Part shown: one piece after another, positions 8,302 to 17,358 of the stretch | How the letters are laid out: every line of letters begins with the position of its first letter | How positions within the stretch are numbered: position 1 is the stretch's first letter | Origin: an uncultured Methylococcaceae bacterium | GTDB taxonomy: Bacteria; Pseudomonadota; Gammaproteobacteria; Methylococcales; Methylomonadaceae | Assembly (NCBI GenBank): GCA_903859415.1 | Contig: CAIOMN010000058.1 | Coordinates: forward strand, 62,001 to 126,000 | Direction: 5' to 3' | Length of the DNA stretch: 64,000 nt | Notes under the pieces: model-generated | Told to the model about the DNA's origin: nothing | Databases searched by the model: none | Seen by the model: only the letters and a program-made list of their open reading frames with translations | Translations under genes and position numbers: made by a program

Positions 8302-9909
8302 TTAAAAGCGGGTAATATCGCGGGGTATTTTCTTAAAGATAATACCGTATTGAGTCATGAACTCTTTAGTTAACAGGCATTTGTCGGCATAGATGATAGC
8401 TGTGCCGGGCTTGGCTGCACCAAACTTTAAGGTGTTTAAAAAGTCCAGATCAAGACAGGTTACTTCATTGGGTTCGTAGTAGAATAACCAGGCTGTATCG
8501 CTATTGAGGCCCATCAAATAAGGCGTGTAGGTATTATCTTGCGGTGTTTGGTCTGCATTTGGAATGCCTTCACTATAAGCCACATAATGACGGATGACTT
8601 CAATACCGACTGCTTCGTTTAGGGTATCGTCAGGGTTAAAAATTGCTTCGCCGATGGTGTAATAATCAAAGCTACCACCGAGCCCAGCGACTTTTTTAGT
8701 GCCTTCACCGTAGCCGGATATGACGCGGCGTACACGTTCGGCGGTGATGGTATCGGCGTAGTCTTCCATTTCAACCAGGATAAAGCGGCGATTGCCACCG
8801 TCTTGGGCATTTAGATCAAGGGTTGCATGAGCAGTTGTGCCACTGCCTGCGAAAGAGTCCAGTATAATGGCTTGTTTATCAGTGGCGATTTGTAAAATAC
8901 GTTTAATTAAACTAGGCGGCTTAGGTGTCTCAAAAGGTGTCTTAGATTCAGGAAAAATTCTTTTTAAGATTTGTTTAGAATCTTGATTGTTTCCTACTTC
9001 AGTATGCTTCCATATTGTTAATGGAACTATACCTTCTTGGACATCGGTCAAAAATCTTTTGAGCCTAGGAACTCCATCTCCTTTTTGACCAAACCAAATC
9101 CTATTATCTTGTACAAGTACATTAAAATTCTCCTCGGATGTCGCCCAGCATCTACCATCTGTAGGACTAACTTTTCTTCCTGAAGGCGTTATGATTTCAT
9201 AATCATAATCTTTAGAATAAGTTTTAACAGTAAAATTATCTGATGCCCATACGCCCCTTGAGTCTTTATCTATATTTTTATACCTATCGTTTTGTATTTC
9301 AGTTCTTGGTAAAAAGTTTCTATTCCATAAAGTTTTATTTTTAGCATAAGTCACTATGAAATCATGATTATCTGAAAAATACTTTGCGTCATTTTGAGGG
9401 TTAAACTTTTTTTCCCAAATAACATTATTGATAAAATTCGCACCACCAAAAATCTCATCACAAATTAACTTTAAATTGGCCTGTTCATTATCATCAATAG
9501 ATATAAAAATAACCCCATCTTTAGCCAACAAACGATGCAACAACTTCAGCCGTGGATACATCATGCACAACCATTTGTCATGACGTGATAAATCCTCACC
9601 CTCTTTGCCAACCACCTGGCCTAGCCACTTCTTGATTTTAGGATCATTGACAGCATCGTTATAAGCCCAGCCCTCATTGCCGGTGTTATAAGGGGGATCA
9701 ATATAAATACAATTAACTTTACCCTCAAACTCAGGTAACAGGCTTTTTAATGCTTCCAGGTTGTCGCCATGAATAATCCGGTTGCCTGTACTATTAATCG
9801 GTGAACCCTCCGGCGCATCAAAATGACTTTCATGGCGTAATACTTTAAACGGTACGTCATGATGATGGTTGACCACCTTGTCTTTCCCGACCCAGGTAAG
9901 TGTTGGCAT
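8302..9909 (-). CDS. Type III site-specific DNA-methyltransferase, Mod subunit
   Basis: The protein (535 aa) is the modification and specificity subunit of the type III system: it methylates adenine N6 in the recognition site and directs Res. Catalytic motif IV reads YIDPPYNTG (about residue 90) and the SAM-binding motif I FAGSGTT (about 355). Motif IV precedes motif I, so this is the beta-class order. The part between them (about residues 165-320, bases about 8950-9420) is the target recognition region. It is visibly more AT-rich than the flanks, as expected for a variable, exchangeable domain. No frameshift-prone simple repeat is seen in the gene, so phase variation is not indicated. Start ATG at 9909 gives MPTLTWVGKDKVV. 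Confidence 0.93.
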   Translation of the reverse strand: MPTLTWVGKDKVVNHHHDVPFKVLRHESHFDAPEGSPINSTGNRIIHGDNLEALKSLLPEFEGKVNCIYIDPPYNTGNEGWAYNDAVNDPKIKKWLGQVVGKEGEDLSRHDKWLCMMYPRLKLLHRLLAKDGVIFISIDDNEQANLKLICDEIFGGANFINNVIWEKKFNPQNDAKYFSDNHDFIVTYAKNKTLWNRNFLPRTEIQNDRYKNIDKDSRGVWASDNFTVKTYSKDYDYEIITPSGRKVSPTDGRCWATSEENFNVLVQDNRIWFGQKGDGVPRLKRFLTDVQEGIVPLTIWKHTEVGNNQDSKQILKRIFPESKTPFETPKPPSLIKRILQIATDKQAIILDSFAGSGTTAHATLDLNAQDGGNRRFILVEMEDYADTITAERVRRVISGYGEGTKKVAGLGGSFDYYTIGEAIFNPDDTLNEAVGIEVIRHYVAYSEGIPNADQTPQDNTYTPYLMGLNSDTAWLFYYEPNEVTCLDLDFLNTLKFGAAKPGTAIIYADKCLLTKEFMTQYGIIFKKIPRDITRF

Positions 9910-10139
9910 GGATGATTTGTTCCTATAAAAATATTATAGGTACATTATAGTGTATCTTTGCCTCCAAGATTGCTTCCAACCCAGCACATCGAAAAGTCAG
10001 TTCTAAATTGAGTGCTCAAAGCCCCTTGTTAACGGATATTGTTCGAGAGGAGGGCGCAAAGTATCCTATGTGAGATGTGTTTTGTTTTTAATTGAAAAAC
10101 ACAACAAAGCTGTTATAGTTGAGTACGAATTAAAGACAG

Positions 10140-10241
10140 ATGAAAAAATGGCTAGAACAACAAGGCGCAACTTTTCTGCCCGGTAAAGGTTCGCACTTAA
10201 AAGTATTTTTGAATGGCAAGCAAACCACGTTAGTTTTTTGA
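10140..10241 (+). pseudogene. Truncated HicA-like toxin relic (33 codons)
   Basis: The ATG at 10140 opens a short frame reading MKKWLEQQGATFLPGKGSHL, then KVFLNGKQTTL, then VF and TGA. The KWLE, GKGSH and NGKQTT blocks match the start and middle of HicA mRNA-interferase toxins (dsRBD-like fold with the catalytic His in GSH). Functional HicA proteins continue about 20-25 residues more. Here homology stops after QTTL, exactly where sequence resembling the downstream EAL gene begins. No HicB antitoxin follows. Too short for the ORF track. A recombination or deletion junction probably removed the end of hicA and hicB. Confidence 0.6.
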
Positions 10242-10273
10242 GTCTACGCTTGCGTTGCAGGCTATGGATTAGA
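10231..10273 (+). repeat. Scrap resembling two separate parts of the PAS-GGDEF-EAL gene
   Basis: The first part (TTTTTTGAG, then GCTTGCGTTGCAGGCT) matches about 11770-11803 of the gene downstream with about 30 of 34 bases identical. The second part (TTAGAAACAAAACCAC) matches the gene end near 12551-12567. The order is the same as in the gene, as if an extra copy had lost about 750 internal bases. Confidence 0.5.
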
Positions 10274-10301
10274 AACAAAACCACGATAGCAGGCATCAAC
10301 T

Positions 10302-10745
10302 ATGAATGATCAGCTTTATCGACTGGTGTATATCAGTCGCAATGAAATTACAGGCGATGATGAAACGGTGCATTGCGAAATTGAAAAGATTTTGAGTGTT
10401 TCCCGGAAAAATAACGCTATTGCAAATATATCGGGAGCACTCCTATTCAACGCGGGCTGCTTTGCGCAGGTTCTAGAAGGACTTCATGATGATCTTCAGA
10501 ATAGTTTCGAGCGTATTCAATGTGATTCAAGGCATTCCAATGTTATCGTGCTTGCATTTGAGAAAATGGCGGAACGTCGATTTCCCAGCTGGTCTATGGC
10601 TTATTTCGGCGCAGATTCTGATGCTTCGGCCAAGTTTGGGGACATTATGCAACAGTCTGAACTGGATGCTTCGTTGCTGAAGGGTAATCAGATCTTCGAC
10701 GTGCTCAATGAGCATCTATTAGACGCCGAACCTTCCTCGGTTTAA
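10302..10745 (+). CDS. BLUF-domain blue-light sensor
   Basis: The 147-residue protein is a single BLUF (sensor of blue light using FAD) domain with a short tail. The flavin-site Tyr is in YRLVYISR (residue 6 or 9), the key Gln in CFAQVLEG (about residue 51), and WSMAYFG (about 104) supplies the Trp/Met region that relays the signal. Such short BLUF proteins bind FAD in the cytosol and signal to a partner by protein contact. The gene lies about 180 bases upstream of a PAS-GGDVF-EAL protein in the same direction. BLUF and EAL activities are linked in known light-regulated phosphodiesterases (BlrP1, YcgF/BluF), so this neighbour is the natural partner. No strong ribosome-binding site is visible; start ATG chosen at 10302. 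Confidence 0.93.
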   Translation: MNDQLYRLVYISRNEITGDDETVHCEIEKILSVSRKNNAIANISGALLFNAGCFAQVLEGLHDDLQNSFERIQCDSRHSNVIVLAFEKMAERRFPSWSMAYFGADSDASAKFGDIMQQSELDASLLKGNQIFDVLNEHLLDAEPSSV

Positions 10746-10922
10746 ATTTTCAGTATTATCAAAGAGGTTGTTAACGTGAAAGCATTCAGGCATAATAAAA
10801 ATGCGTAACTTAGGGTGCTAATGACAGGCTAGTAAAACATTACTTCATTAAGACCTGCTGTGTATTCATTGATATGATGACGATACTAAGGATTGATCAC
10901 ATTCTTTACAAATATTTATCAT

Positions 10923-12569
10923 ATGCCAAACGAAGTAGCACAAATTCTGGGAAATGCAGTGCATTTATCGTCAATCGGTTTCGCGGTTGTTACTGCCGAC
11001 GGTGTCGTTAACTATGCTAATCCTGCATTTTGTGAGATATTCCTTATCTCTTTTTTTGAGACTCATGTGGGATGTCTATTGGTAGAATACCCCTTGATTC
11101 GTTTCAATTCAAGTATCTCCAAACTCAAGTTGGCGCTTAATTGCCCAGCCCCTGCCTTTATTCAGTTACACGTCGATCCAGACTTGATGCCGCTGACTTT
11201 GGATATTGCTGCACTCAATGATGGGGCGCGGGTCATGGTTGCGAAACGTGGGCAAGGATCACAGATCGAATTCGAACCTCCCAACGGCCCTTATTACCGA
11301 GACCACTTGACTGGGCTCGGCAACCGCAGGTTTCTAGACGAAATACTTGCAAACTGGCAACCCAATAGTCCTAATGCTTTATCGCTGGCGGTTATCATGA
11401 TTGACATTGACCGCTTCAAGAAAGTGATCGATGCGCTGGGTCACTGTGCTGGAGACACGTTATTGAAACTCGCAGCCAGGCGTATTCAGTCTGCCATACG
11501 AGAGCAGGACACGCTGGTTCGAGTGGGTGGTGATGTGTTTGTGATGCTGCATACCATTGGCTTGCAATCTATAGGCACCGAATCGGTTGCCAGGCGCATT
11601 GTCGAGCTTATGGGGCGGTCATTTTTAATTGATGGTCAGCAGGTGAATATTAGTGCAAGTATCGGTATAGCGGCTCTTAATCATGGCACCGATACGATAA
11701 CCGATCTGCTGAGGCACGCAGAATTTGCACTCTACAAGGCTAAAGAGTCTGGCCAGGGCAACGTCAGATTTTTTGAGCCGTCGCTTGCGTTGCAGGCTTT
11801 GGTAAGGTATAGGTTCGAAATCGATCTGCGTCGCGCTTTAGTGCTCAAAGAGTTCATTATAATGTATCAACCGCAAGTCAATTTGACTGACGGTAGCTTG
11901 CAGGGCTTCGAAGCACTGATACGCTGGCAAAATCCAGCACGGGGCCTGTTGTCGCCGCTAGATTTTATACCGTTAACTGAAGAGACAGGTGACATTCATG
12001 CGATAGGCGAGTGGATCTTGCACACGGCCTGTAAGGAAGCGATGAGTTGGGACGGAAATTTTTCTGTGGGAGTCAATGTCTCGCCCATCCAGTTCGAGAG
12101 CGAACGTATCGTTGATATCGTTAGCAATGTTCTTGCAAATACTGGACTTCCGCCAGACCGACTCGAACTCGAAATCACTGAGAGTGTATTGATTAAGGAT
12201 TTTGATAACGCGCTGAAGCAACTTTGGGCACTTAAATCTCTGGGAGTAGGGATTGCAATGGACGATTTTGGCACGGGCTATTCGTCGCTGAGTTATCTAA
12301 ACAGATTTCCTTTCTCCAAGATCAAGATTGATCAATCGTTTGTGCGTGGGGAAAGCTCTCCCAAGACGAGAGTTTTGGTACAGTCCATCATTAGCCTGGG
12401 CGCAACGCTTGACATAATCACGATAGCAGAAGGTGTGGAAACCCAAGAGCAGTATGACCAATTGGCCGCTGATGGATGTAAAGGGGCACAGGGTTATCTT
12501 ATCAGTGCTCCCATACCCACAAAAGCGATTGGCAAGTTTATATCTGATTTTAGAAACAAAACCACTTAA
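10923..12569 (+). CDS. PAS-GGDEF(degenerate)-EAL protein, probable c-di-GMP phosphodiesterase
   Basis: Domains in order: a short PAS-like sensor (FAVVTADGVVNYANPAFCEIF), GGDEF (YRDHLTGLGNRRFLDEIL onward) and EAL. The cyclase signature reads GGDVF (11526-11540) instead of GGDEF or GGEEF. The metal-binding acid is lost, so cyclase activity is unlikely, though GTP may still bind. The EAL domain keeps FEALIRW, ELEITES, DDFGTGYSSL and the later IAEGVETQEQ motif, so it should hydrolyse c-di-GMP. The ORF track starts at a TTG (10893); I prefer ATG 10923, although neither has a well-placed ribosome-binding site. It lies behind the BLUF gene, probably co-transcribed, and ends tail to tail with the DabB gene 6 bases away. 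Confidence 0.9.
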   Translation: MPNEVAQILGNAVHLSSIGFAVVTADGVVNYANPAFCEIFLISFFETHVGCLLVEYPLIRFNSSISKLKLALNCPAPAFIQLHVDPDLMPLTLDIAALNDGARVMVAKRGQGSQIEFEPPNGPYYRDHLTGLGNRRFLDEILANWQPNSPNALSLAVIMIDIDRFKKVIDALGHCAGDTLLKLAARRIQSAIREQDTLVRVGGDVFVMLHTIGLQSIGTESVARRIVELMGRSFLIDGQQVNISASIGIAALNHGTDTITDLLRHAEFALYKAKESGQGNVRFFEPSLALQALVRYRFEIDLRRALVLKEFIIMYQPQVNLTDGSLQGFEALIRWQNPARGLLSPLDFIPLTEETGDIHAIGEWILHTACKEAMSWDGNFSVGVNVSPIQFESERIVDIVSNVLANTGLPPDRLELEITESVLIKDFDNALKQLWALKSLGVGIAMDDFGTGYSSLSYLNRFPFSKIKIDQSFVRGESSPKTRVLVQSIISLGATLDIITIAEGVETQEQYDQLAADGCKGAQGYLISAPIPTKAIGKFISDFRNKTT

Positions 12570-12574
12570 ATTAC

Positions 12575-14506
12575 CTATTCTGATGTTAAGCCATGAGTCA
12601 CTTCGGCATCAGATGAAATTGTTTTTACTTCTATGGCGGTTATGTTGAGCTCGTTTGGACTGCCCATACAGAGTCTTTGGAAGACTTTTGCCGCAGCTAT
12701 CCCGTTTATAACAAAAGCTATTGTGATGGGTACTGCAAACCACGGGCCTTCACTGCTAGCATGAGAAAGTAATAAGTCTTCGCCAAGGAAAGCAGGCGAA
12801 ATAGGGAAGCCCACTAAACCTAAGAAACTTAAAAATAGCAGTAATGAAAGCTTGGGCTGAGTTTCAGACAACGCTCGATAGGCAAAAGGTGATTCTGAAA
12901 AATTGTTGTTTTTAAGTAGGCGGTTTAGCGCAAATATACCGAGTGCCCAGGCAGGAACAATACCGCTAGCAAATATAACGATGTCAAATAGCGCCTCTGG
13001 ATTTAAAAACCATACAGCCGCGCCGGCTAATGTTGAGCTAAGGCCGATTGCATTCCAGACACTGTAGGGGCTGTGTTTTTGACTAAATGCACTTAATGAT
13101 GCAATCACCATAAGAATTGATACGGGATAGGCGAAATATTTGGTCGTTAGTCCTAAGCTGAAAATAATAAGTCCCAATAATCCGAAACTTCCGAAAATAT
13201 AAACAAATTTCTTAGAAGATTTCATCGCATTGATGGCCGATCCTACACGTTTTAAGGGCGTCCAAAGCACTGAACGAACTAATAGCTCTAAACACCCTTC
13301 TTGCAATGAGAATACATAGAGGGTGTTTTTTAAGATATCGGGGATTATGGATCTTAGCGAAGGGGATAGAAACTGGAATTTTGTATTGTTTTGAATGTAA
13401 AAATCACTATCGATTGCACCTTCAACTCTCAGTAGATGTACGACAATTGAAGGCGAAACCAGTAGTTGATAGCAGCGTAAAAAAGCATTACCCAGAAAAT
13501 GGATCAATACTAATGTCTCAAGGCCAAGTGCAAGTTCCATAAACATAAAGCCCACTTGAGTGATTGATCCGTAGGCAATTTTTCCTTTGATGTTTGATTG
13601 GGTTTTTTCAGAAATACTAGCAAATATAACGGTCAGCAAACCAATGTTAAATACGCTCCATCGCGTGACATAGTTATAAGACCAAATTGGGATTGTTCTA
13701 AGCAATAAGAACACACCCAAGTGTACCGATAAGGCACCATAAAAAATGGCACTTGAGGGCGTGGGTCCTTCCATTGCTCTAGGTAACCAAAAGCAGAAAG
13801 GAAATTGTGCTGATTTTCCTGAAGCCGCAATTAATATTAAAGTTGAAATTAGCCATAAGGAACCGTAGCTTGCTGGAGGCATGGCGGGGTTGTTAAATAA
13901 GTTGGCTAGTTGGCTAAAATGCTGGCTTTCATGAAACAATAAGTGGCTCATCCAACTGCCTAATAACAAGCCGATGTCACAGAATCGGTAGATGGTATAG
14001 GCTCTTAAAGAGTTTCGTATGGGTTGCATTCTGTGCCGGTAGAAGGCAATGAGTAAGAATGAGGATATTCCCACAATTTCCCAGCCTGCGAACAGGATGT
14101 CGATCGATCCAGAAAGAATGACTAGATTGAGTCCAAAGACGAAGCTAAAGATCGTTAGAAAAAAACGTTTATAGCCCGCTTCTCTATGTAAGTAGTAACG
14201 ACAATATTTGACGATGATCGAAAAAATAGCCCAGGTGCAGAAGAGGTAAACGGCACTGATTCGATCCAGATAAAATAACAGTGGAAATTTATAGTCATCA
14301 GTTTCATAGAGTGTCAGCCATTGGTATTCGTAATTTGGAAAACCCGCTATAGCCCATAGGGTTAATAATGTAATGATGCTGATTCCTAAGGCGTGACTAC
14401 TCCAGTAGCTGATGAAGGCAATTTTTTTCTCGTTTGCCTCGGATAAAAAAATCAATAAAAAGCCCAATAAGGGTAAACCTAAACAGGTTAAGATTAATGC
14501 GTTCAT
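12575..14506 (-). CDS. dabB: DabB-like proton-conducting membrane subunit (NuoL/MrpA family)
   Basis: The protein (643 aa) has a dozen or more hydrophobic segments and the NuoL/ND5-type core (WEIVGISSFLLIAFYR near residue 140, SGKSAQFPFCFWLPRAMEGP near 230). That Lys-containing segment and the preceding Glu are typical of proton-translocating antiporter-like subunits. With DabA (start overlaps DabA's end by 4 bases) it forms the DAB inorganic-carbon accumulation complex in the inner membrane, in which proton flow is thought to drive vectorial hydration of CO2 to bicarbonate. No other Nuo or Mrp subunits are near, which argues against complex I or an Mrp antiporter. Family knowledge: DabAB of Halothiobacillus and relatives. 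Confidence 0.88.
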   Translation of the reverse strand: MNALILTCLGLPLLGFLLIFLSEANEKKIAFISYWSSHALGISIITLLTLWAIAGFPNYEYQWLTLYETDDYKFPLLFYLDRISAVYLFCTWAIFSIIVKYCRYYLHREAGYKRFFLTIFSFVFGLNLVILSGSIDILFAGWEIVGISSFLLIAFYRHRMQPIRNSLRAYTIYRFCDIGLLLGSWMSHLLFHESQHFSQLANLFNNPAMPPASYGSLWLISTLILIAASGKSAQFPFCFWLPRAMEGPTPSSAIFYGALSVHLGVFLLLRTIPIWSYNYVTRWSVFNIGLLTVIFASISEKTQSNIKGKIAYGSITQVGFMFMELALGLETLVLIHFLGNAFLRCYQLLVSPSIVVHLLRVEGAIDSDFYIQNNTKFQFLSPSLRSIIPDILKNTLYVFSLQEGCLELLVRSVLWTPLKRVGSAINAMKSSKKFVYIFGSFGLLGLIIFSLGLTTKYFAYPVSILMVIASLSAFSQKHSPYSVWNAIGLSSTLAGAAVWFLNPEALFDIVIFASGIVPAWALGIFALNRLLKNNNFSESPFAYRALSETQPKLSLLLFLSFLGLVGFPISPAFLGEDLLLSHASSEGPWFAVPITIAFVINGIAAAKVFQRLCMGSPNELNITAIEVKTISSDAEVTHGLTSE

Positions 14507-17073
14507 GCTTGATTCCGAATAAATTGATGTACGGGTATCGTTTGGGTTTTACCTGCAAAGATGTCTTGAGATTTAAAAGAAATCGGGGCTTCTTCGTTTT
14601 CTGGCAAAGTGACCGATTCCCATCCTTTGACGGAATAAAGAAAAAGTTGATGACTATCTGGGTGGCAAGAGACGAGTCTTACCCATTCATTATCTAACCA
14701 CTCCTTAAGATGATTAGCCAGCTTGGCAATGGTTTTATCGATAATATCGCAAGTTTGTTCAACGACAATCAGTAAGCGTGCGGGTTGATGCACTTCGATC
14801 ATTTGGTGCGGTAATCCAGTCCGTAAATCGCCTTCGACGCCATTAGCCACCCCGAGTAAACCGATAACGTTGTGGGGTAGTTTAGTGCCGGCTCCATAGA
14901 CTGCATTATCAATACGGGAAAATAAGTATTCCAGATTGATACCGCCACAAACAGGAATAACAGCTGAAAGTATGCGAGCCATAATCTCACCCTGTGCATC
15001 AGTTTGTGGGTCGTAGGAGTGTAAAAATGCCCTTCGATCCATAAACAGGTCTCGTGTTAATTGGCGTCTACCAACAATGGCGTAAAGGTTATTGGAGTGG
15101 TTATATTCTGGCCGGGGTTCAAATATGGAGGTGGCACGATTTTTAACGTGAGCATGAGCAATTTCATTGGTTTGATCTTGTGGAGCCAATTCGAACCAGC
15201 GACTTCGTTCTCTGGCATTACATTGAAGGGCTGTACTCATGTTATCTTGAAAAGCGGCCAAAGTGGGAATCGGGTGTTTAACGAGTAGATGAGGGTCGAA
15301 ATAAGTCACTTCGTCACGACTGGTATTATGCAGGGCAGCTACAAAACGGGTTTCGTCTGGGATAATAATGCCACGTTCACGCAAAATGGCACGCACCGAC
15401 TCATTATTTGCCATCCAGGCAAAAGCACGCGCATTGGGTGCGCCGGGCTTTCCTGAGCAGGCACCACAATCATAAGCCGCAAAATGGGGATTGTTGACGC
15501 TACTTGATCCATGAGCAACCACGACAACTAAGGGTGCAAAGTGTTCTGTTAATCCGATATTACGGAGTAACCCACCCAAACGATCTGCCATTTCAGTGTA
15601 TGAAAAACCCAATAAATGGCCGTCGGGCGTTAGTTCATCTGATTCTCTGAGTAAGTGAAGCTGGGAATGGGATTCGATTTCGCTTAATGCTCTGATGTTG
15701 GGCAGTTTTGAGCCAGGGCGGAAAACATCCCAAGCCATTTTTGCGGCGTAACCGATGCCTAAAGTTTGTGTATAAAACCAACCTCTAAACATTGAATGTG
15801 CGGTGAAATGCATGTTTGTCAGGTTGGTCTTCTTTGGTTTGGTTCTGGGTTTGGGTGTGTTGCTTAGCTCTTTGATTAGGTGTTTAGGAATAATGATGTT
15901 TGGACATTGCGCGACCGGGTAGGCATCATCTAATCCTTGATAAAAGAAGTCGATGCCAAAAAAGCCGGCTGCACCAAACGTTTCAATGGCTGGGTTTATT
16001 TCTTCCAAATGTCGTCTTAAGGAGCATTCCCTATCGTCTATGCAGAAGAGTGCCTGTGCTATGGGTTGAGTTTTTGCTGATTGACCTGGTTTTGAATGCT
16101 TGGTTTTTAAAGCTCTCAGCAGTTCTGTATGCAATGACCATTCCATGGCTTCATGCCAGACTCTTAGGCGTAATGGAATGGTTGGTTTAACCCAGCCGTG
16201 TTTCAATAAGGGCGTGTCAATGTTATACGGTATCGATGAGATGTTTTCGAGCGGTAAGCCATATTTCTTTTCAAGAAACATGAGTTCGATCAATAGTTCT
16301 AACGCAATGATTTCTTTAAGTGAAATCTCGCGGTGGGCTAGTAGCATGTTCGGATTTTGTTCAATCACACGTACCATTCCAGACCAGCCGGGGTGAGCCA
16401 ATAACATTTCTAATAAATATTGCTCATAAAGTTGTTCATCACCGACTATTTTCTCAAGACAGGTTTGAATTACTTCATCTGGGCTTTTAGATAGTAGGTC
16501 ATAGGCAATGGGACCATTTAAAGGATACAGGGGGAGTAAGCTATGTTGTGTTAAACGAACAATGCAGTCCCAGAAATGCTCACCATTTTTAGGTAGGCTC
16601 CAAGTGCTAATGCCTTGATCCAAAAAGTTTCCTAACAGTCTAAAGACGATAGGGTGTACCAAGGCATTTAGGTTGAATTCTAAGTGCGTTAACCAAGCAT
16701 TGCGAATGCCATGATTAGCTAATGAAACGGGGGGGTAGTGGCTGGTATGGTCTTTTTCAAAGAGTGAGCTTCGCAGTTTTTCTTGTTCTAAAACAGTGCA
16801 TCCAGAATGTTCAATAGCCCAATCAATAGCGTTTGGTTTGATTCTGTCCTCTTTGTATAAGGTTTGATAATCGGCTAGGGGCAAGTAACTCCGTGCACCA
16901 AAAACTTTTGCGGCAATAGCAATACCTTCATGAAAGGGATGGTCTTGAACGGCATGCAAGGTGTTGTGATGAATAAAATCTTTGATAGGGCCTTGGGCGG
17001 GTAGCCAATGAGCAATATGTTCTATTGCTATGTCTAAATTAAAAGTCGTATCGGCAATTTCAGGCTTAGCCAT
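14503..17073 (-). CDS. dabA: DabA inorganic-carbon uptake protein (UPF0753/DUF2309)
   Basis: This large cytoplasmic protein (856 aa from the chosen start) is the beta-carbonic-anhydrase-like half of the DAB pump. Zinc-site motifs are present: CIDDRECSLRRHLEE (Cys and Asp), then VVAHGSSSVNNP (His) and YDCGACSGKPGAP (Cys). These match the Cys-Asp...His...Cys set described for DabA. It also has an N-terminal HNTLHAVQDHPFHEG block typical of the family. The ORF track begins at 17136 (MRLSDK). I prefer ATG 17073 (MAKPEIADTTF), with a GAGG about 15 bases upstream, but this start is uncertain. It is first in the dabA-dabB operon, and a 12-bp palindrome lies about 140 bases upstream. Confidence 0.92.
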   Translation of the reverse strand: MAKPEIADTTFNLDIAIEHIAHWLPAQGPIKDFIHHNTLHAVQDHPFHEGIAIAAKVFGARSYLPLADYQTLYKEDRIKPNAIDWAIEHSGCTVLEQEKLRSSLFEKDHTSHYPPVSLANHGIRNAWLTHLEFNLNALVHPIVFRLLGNFLDQGISTWSLPKNGEHFWDCIVRLTQHSLLPLYPLNGPIAYDLLSKSPDEVIQTCLEKIVGDEQLYEQYLLEMLLAHPGWSGMVRVIEQNPNMLLAHREISLKEIIALELLIELMFLEKKYGLPLENISSIPYNIDTPLLKHGWVKPTIPLRLRVWHEAMEWSLHTELLRALKTKHSKPGQSAKTQPIAQALFCIDDRECSLRRHLEEINPAIETFGAAGFFGIDFFYQGLDDAYPVAQCPNIIIPKHLIKELSNTPKPRTKPKKTNLTNMHFTAHSMFRGWFYTQTLGIGYAAKMAWDVFRPGSKLPNIRALSEIESHSQLHLLRESDELTPDGHLLGFSYTEMADRLGGLLRNIGLTEHFAPLVVVVAHGSSSVNNPHFAAYDCGACSGKPGAPNARAFAWMANNESVRAILRERGIIIPDETRFVAALHNTSRDEVTYFDPHLLVKHPIPTLAAFQDNMSTALQCNARERSRWFELAPQDQTNEIAHAHVKNRATSIFEPRPEYNHSNNLYAIVGRRQLTRDLFMDRRAFLHSYDPQTDAQGEIMARILSAVIPVCGGINLEYLFSRIDNAVYGAGTKLPHNVIGLLGVANGVEGDLRTGLPHQMIEVHQPARLLIVVEQTCDIIDKTIAKLANHLKEWLDNEWVRLVSCHPDSHQLFLYSVKGWESVTLPENEEAPISFKSQDIFAGKTQTIPVHQFIRNQA

Positions 17074-17214
17074 ATTATTATTTTTCAACCTCAGCTGGGT
17101 TATCATTAAAGGGTAAGGCTTGTCTGACAAGCGCATACTTTACTTAAAGTTTAAGCATGAAATACGCCACAGTTATTTGACGAACGCCATAAAAAATACT
17201 TTGGATAGTTTATG

Positions 17215-17226
17215 GTGTTATAACAC
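17215..17226. promoter_or_regulatory. 12-bp palindrome GTGTTATAACAC upstream of dabA
   Basis: A perfect palindrome, GTGTTATAACAC, lies in the 280-base gap between dabA and pgaD, about 140 bases before the preferred dabA start. The flanks extend the symmetry (ATgGTG...CACtAT). It could be an operator, for instance for a LysR-type CO2-responsive regulator, but no regulator gene is nearby. Confidence 0.35.
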
Positions 17227-17358
17227 TATGATTGTTTAAATATTATAGGTAAAACTACGTATTGGAGTTTTCATAGCCGTGTTTGATTAAGCGAAATTGA
17301 ATGGCGTTTAGGAAGAATTAGGAGGCTGTCTTTGTTCAAATAAACCAAGTAATTTGGT

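Larger units (their letters stand above)
9910..10301. other. Intergenic region between mod and the BLUF gene
   Basis: It holds the promoter side of mod, the truncated hicA relic (10140-10241) and a scrap similar to two parts of the downstream EAL gene (10231-10273). Nothing else could be identified between 9910 and 10139. Confidence 0.5.

Noticed and set aside
10066-10299. 77-aa minus-strand ORF
   Set aside because: It has no recognisable pattern and lies opposite the hicA relic, which has clear family motifs.
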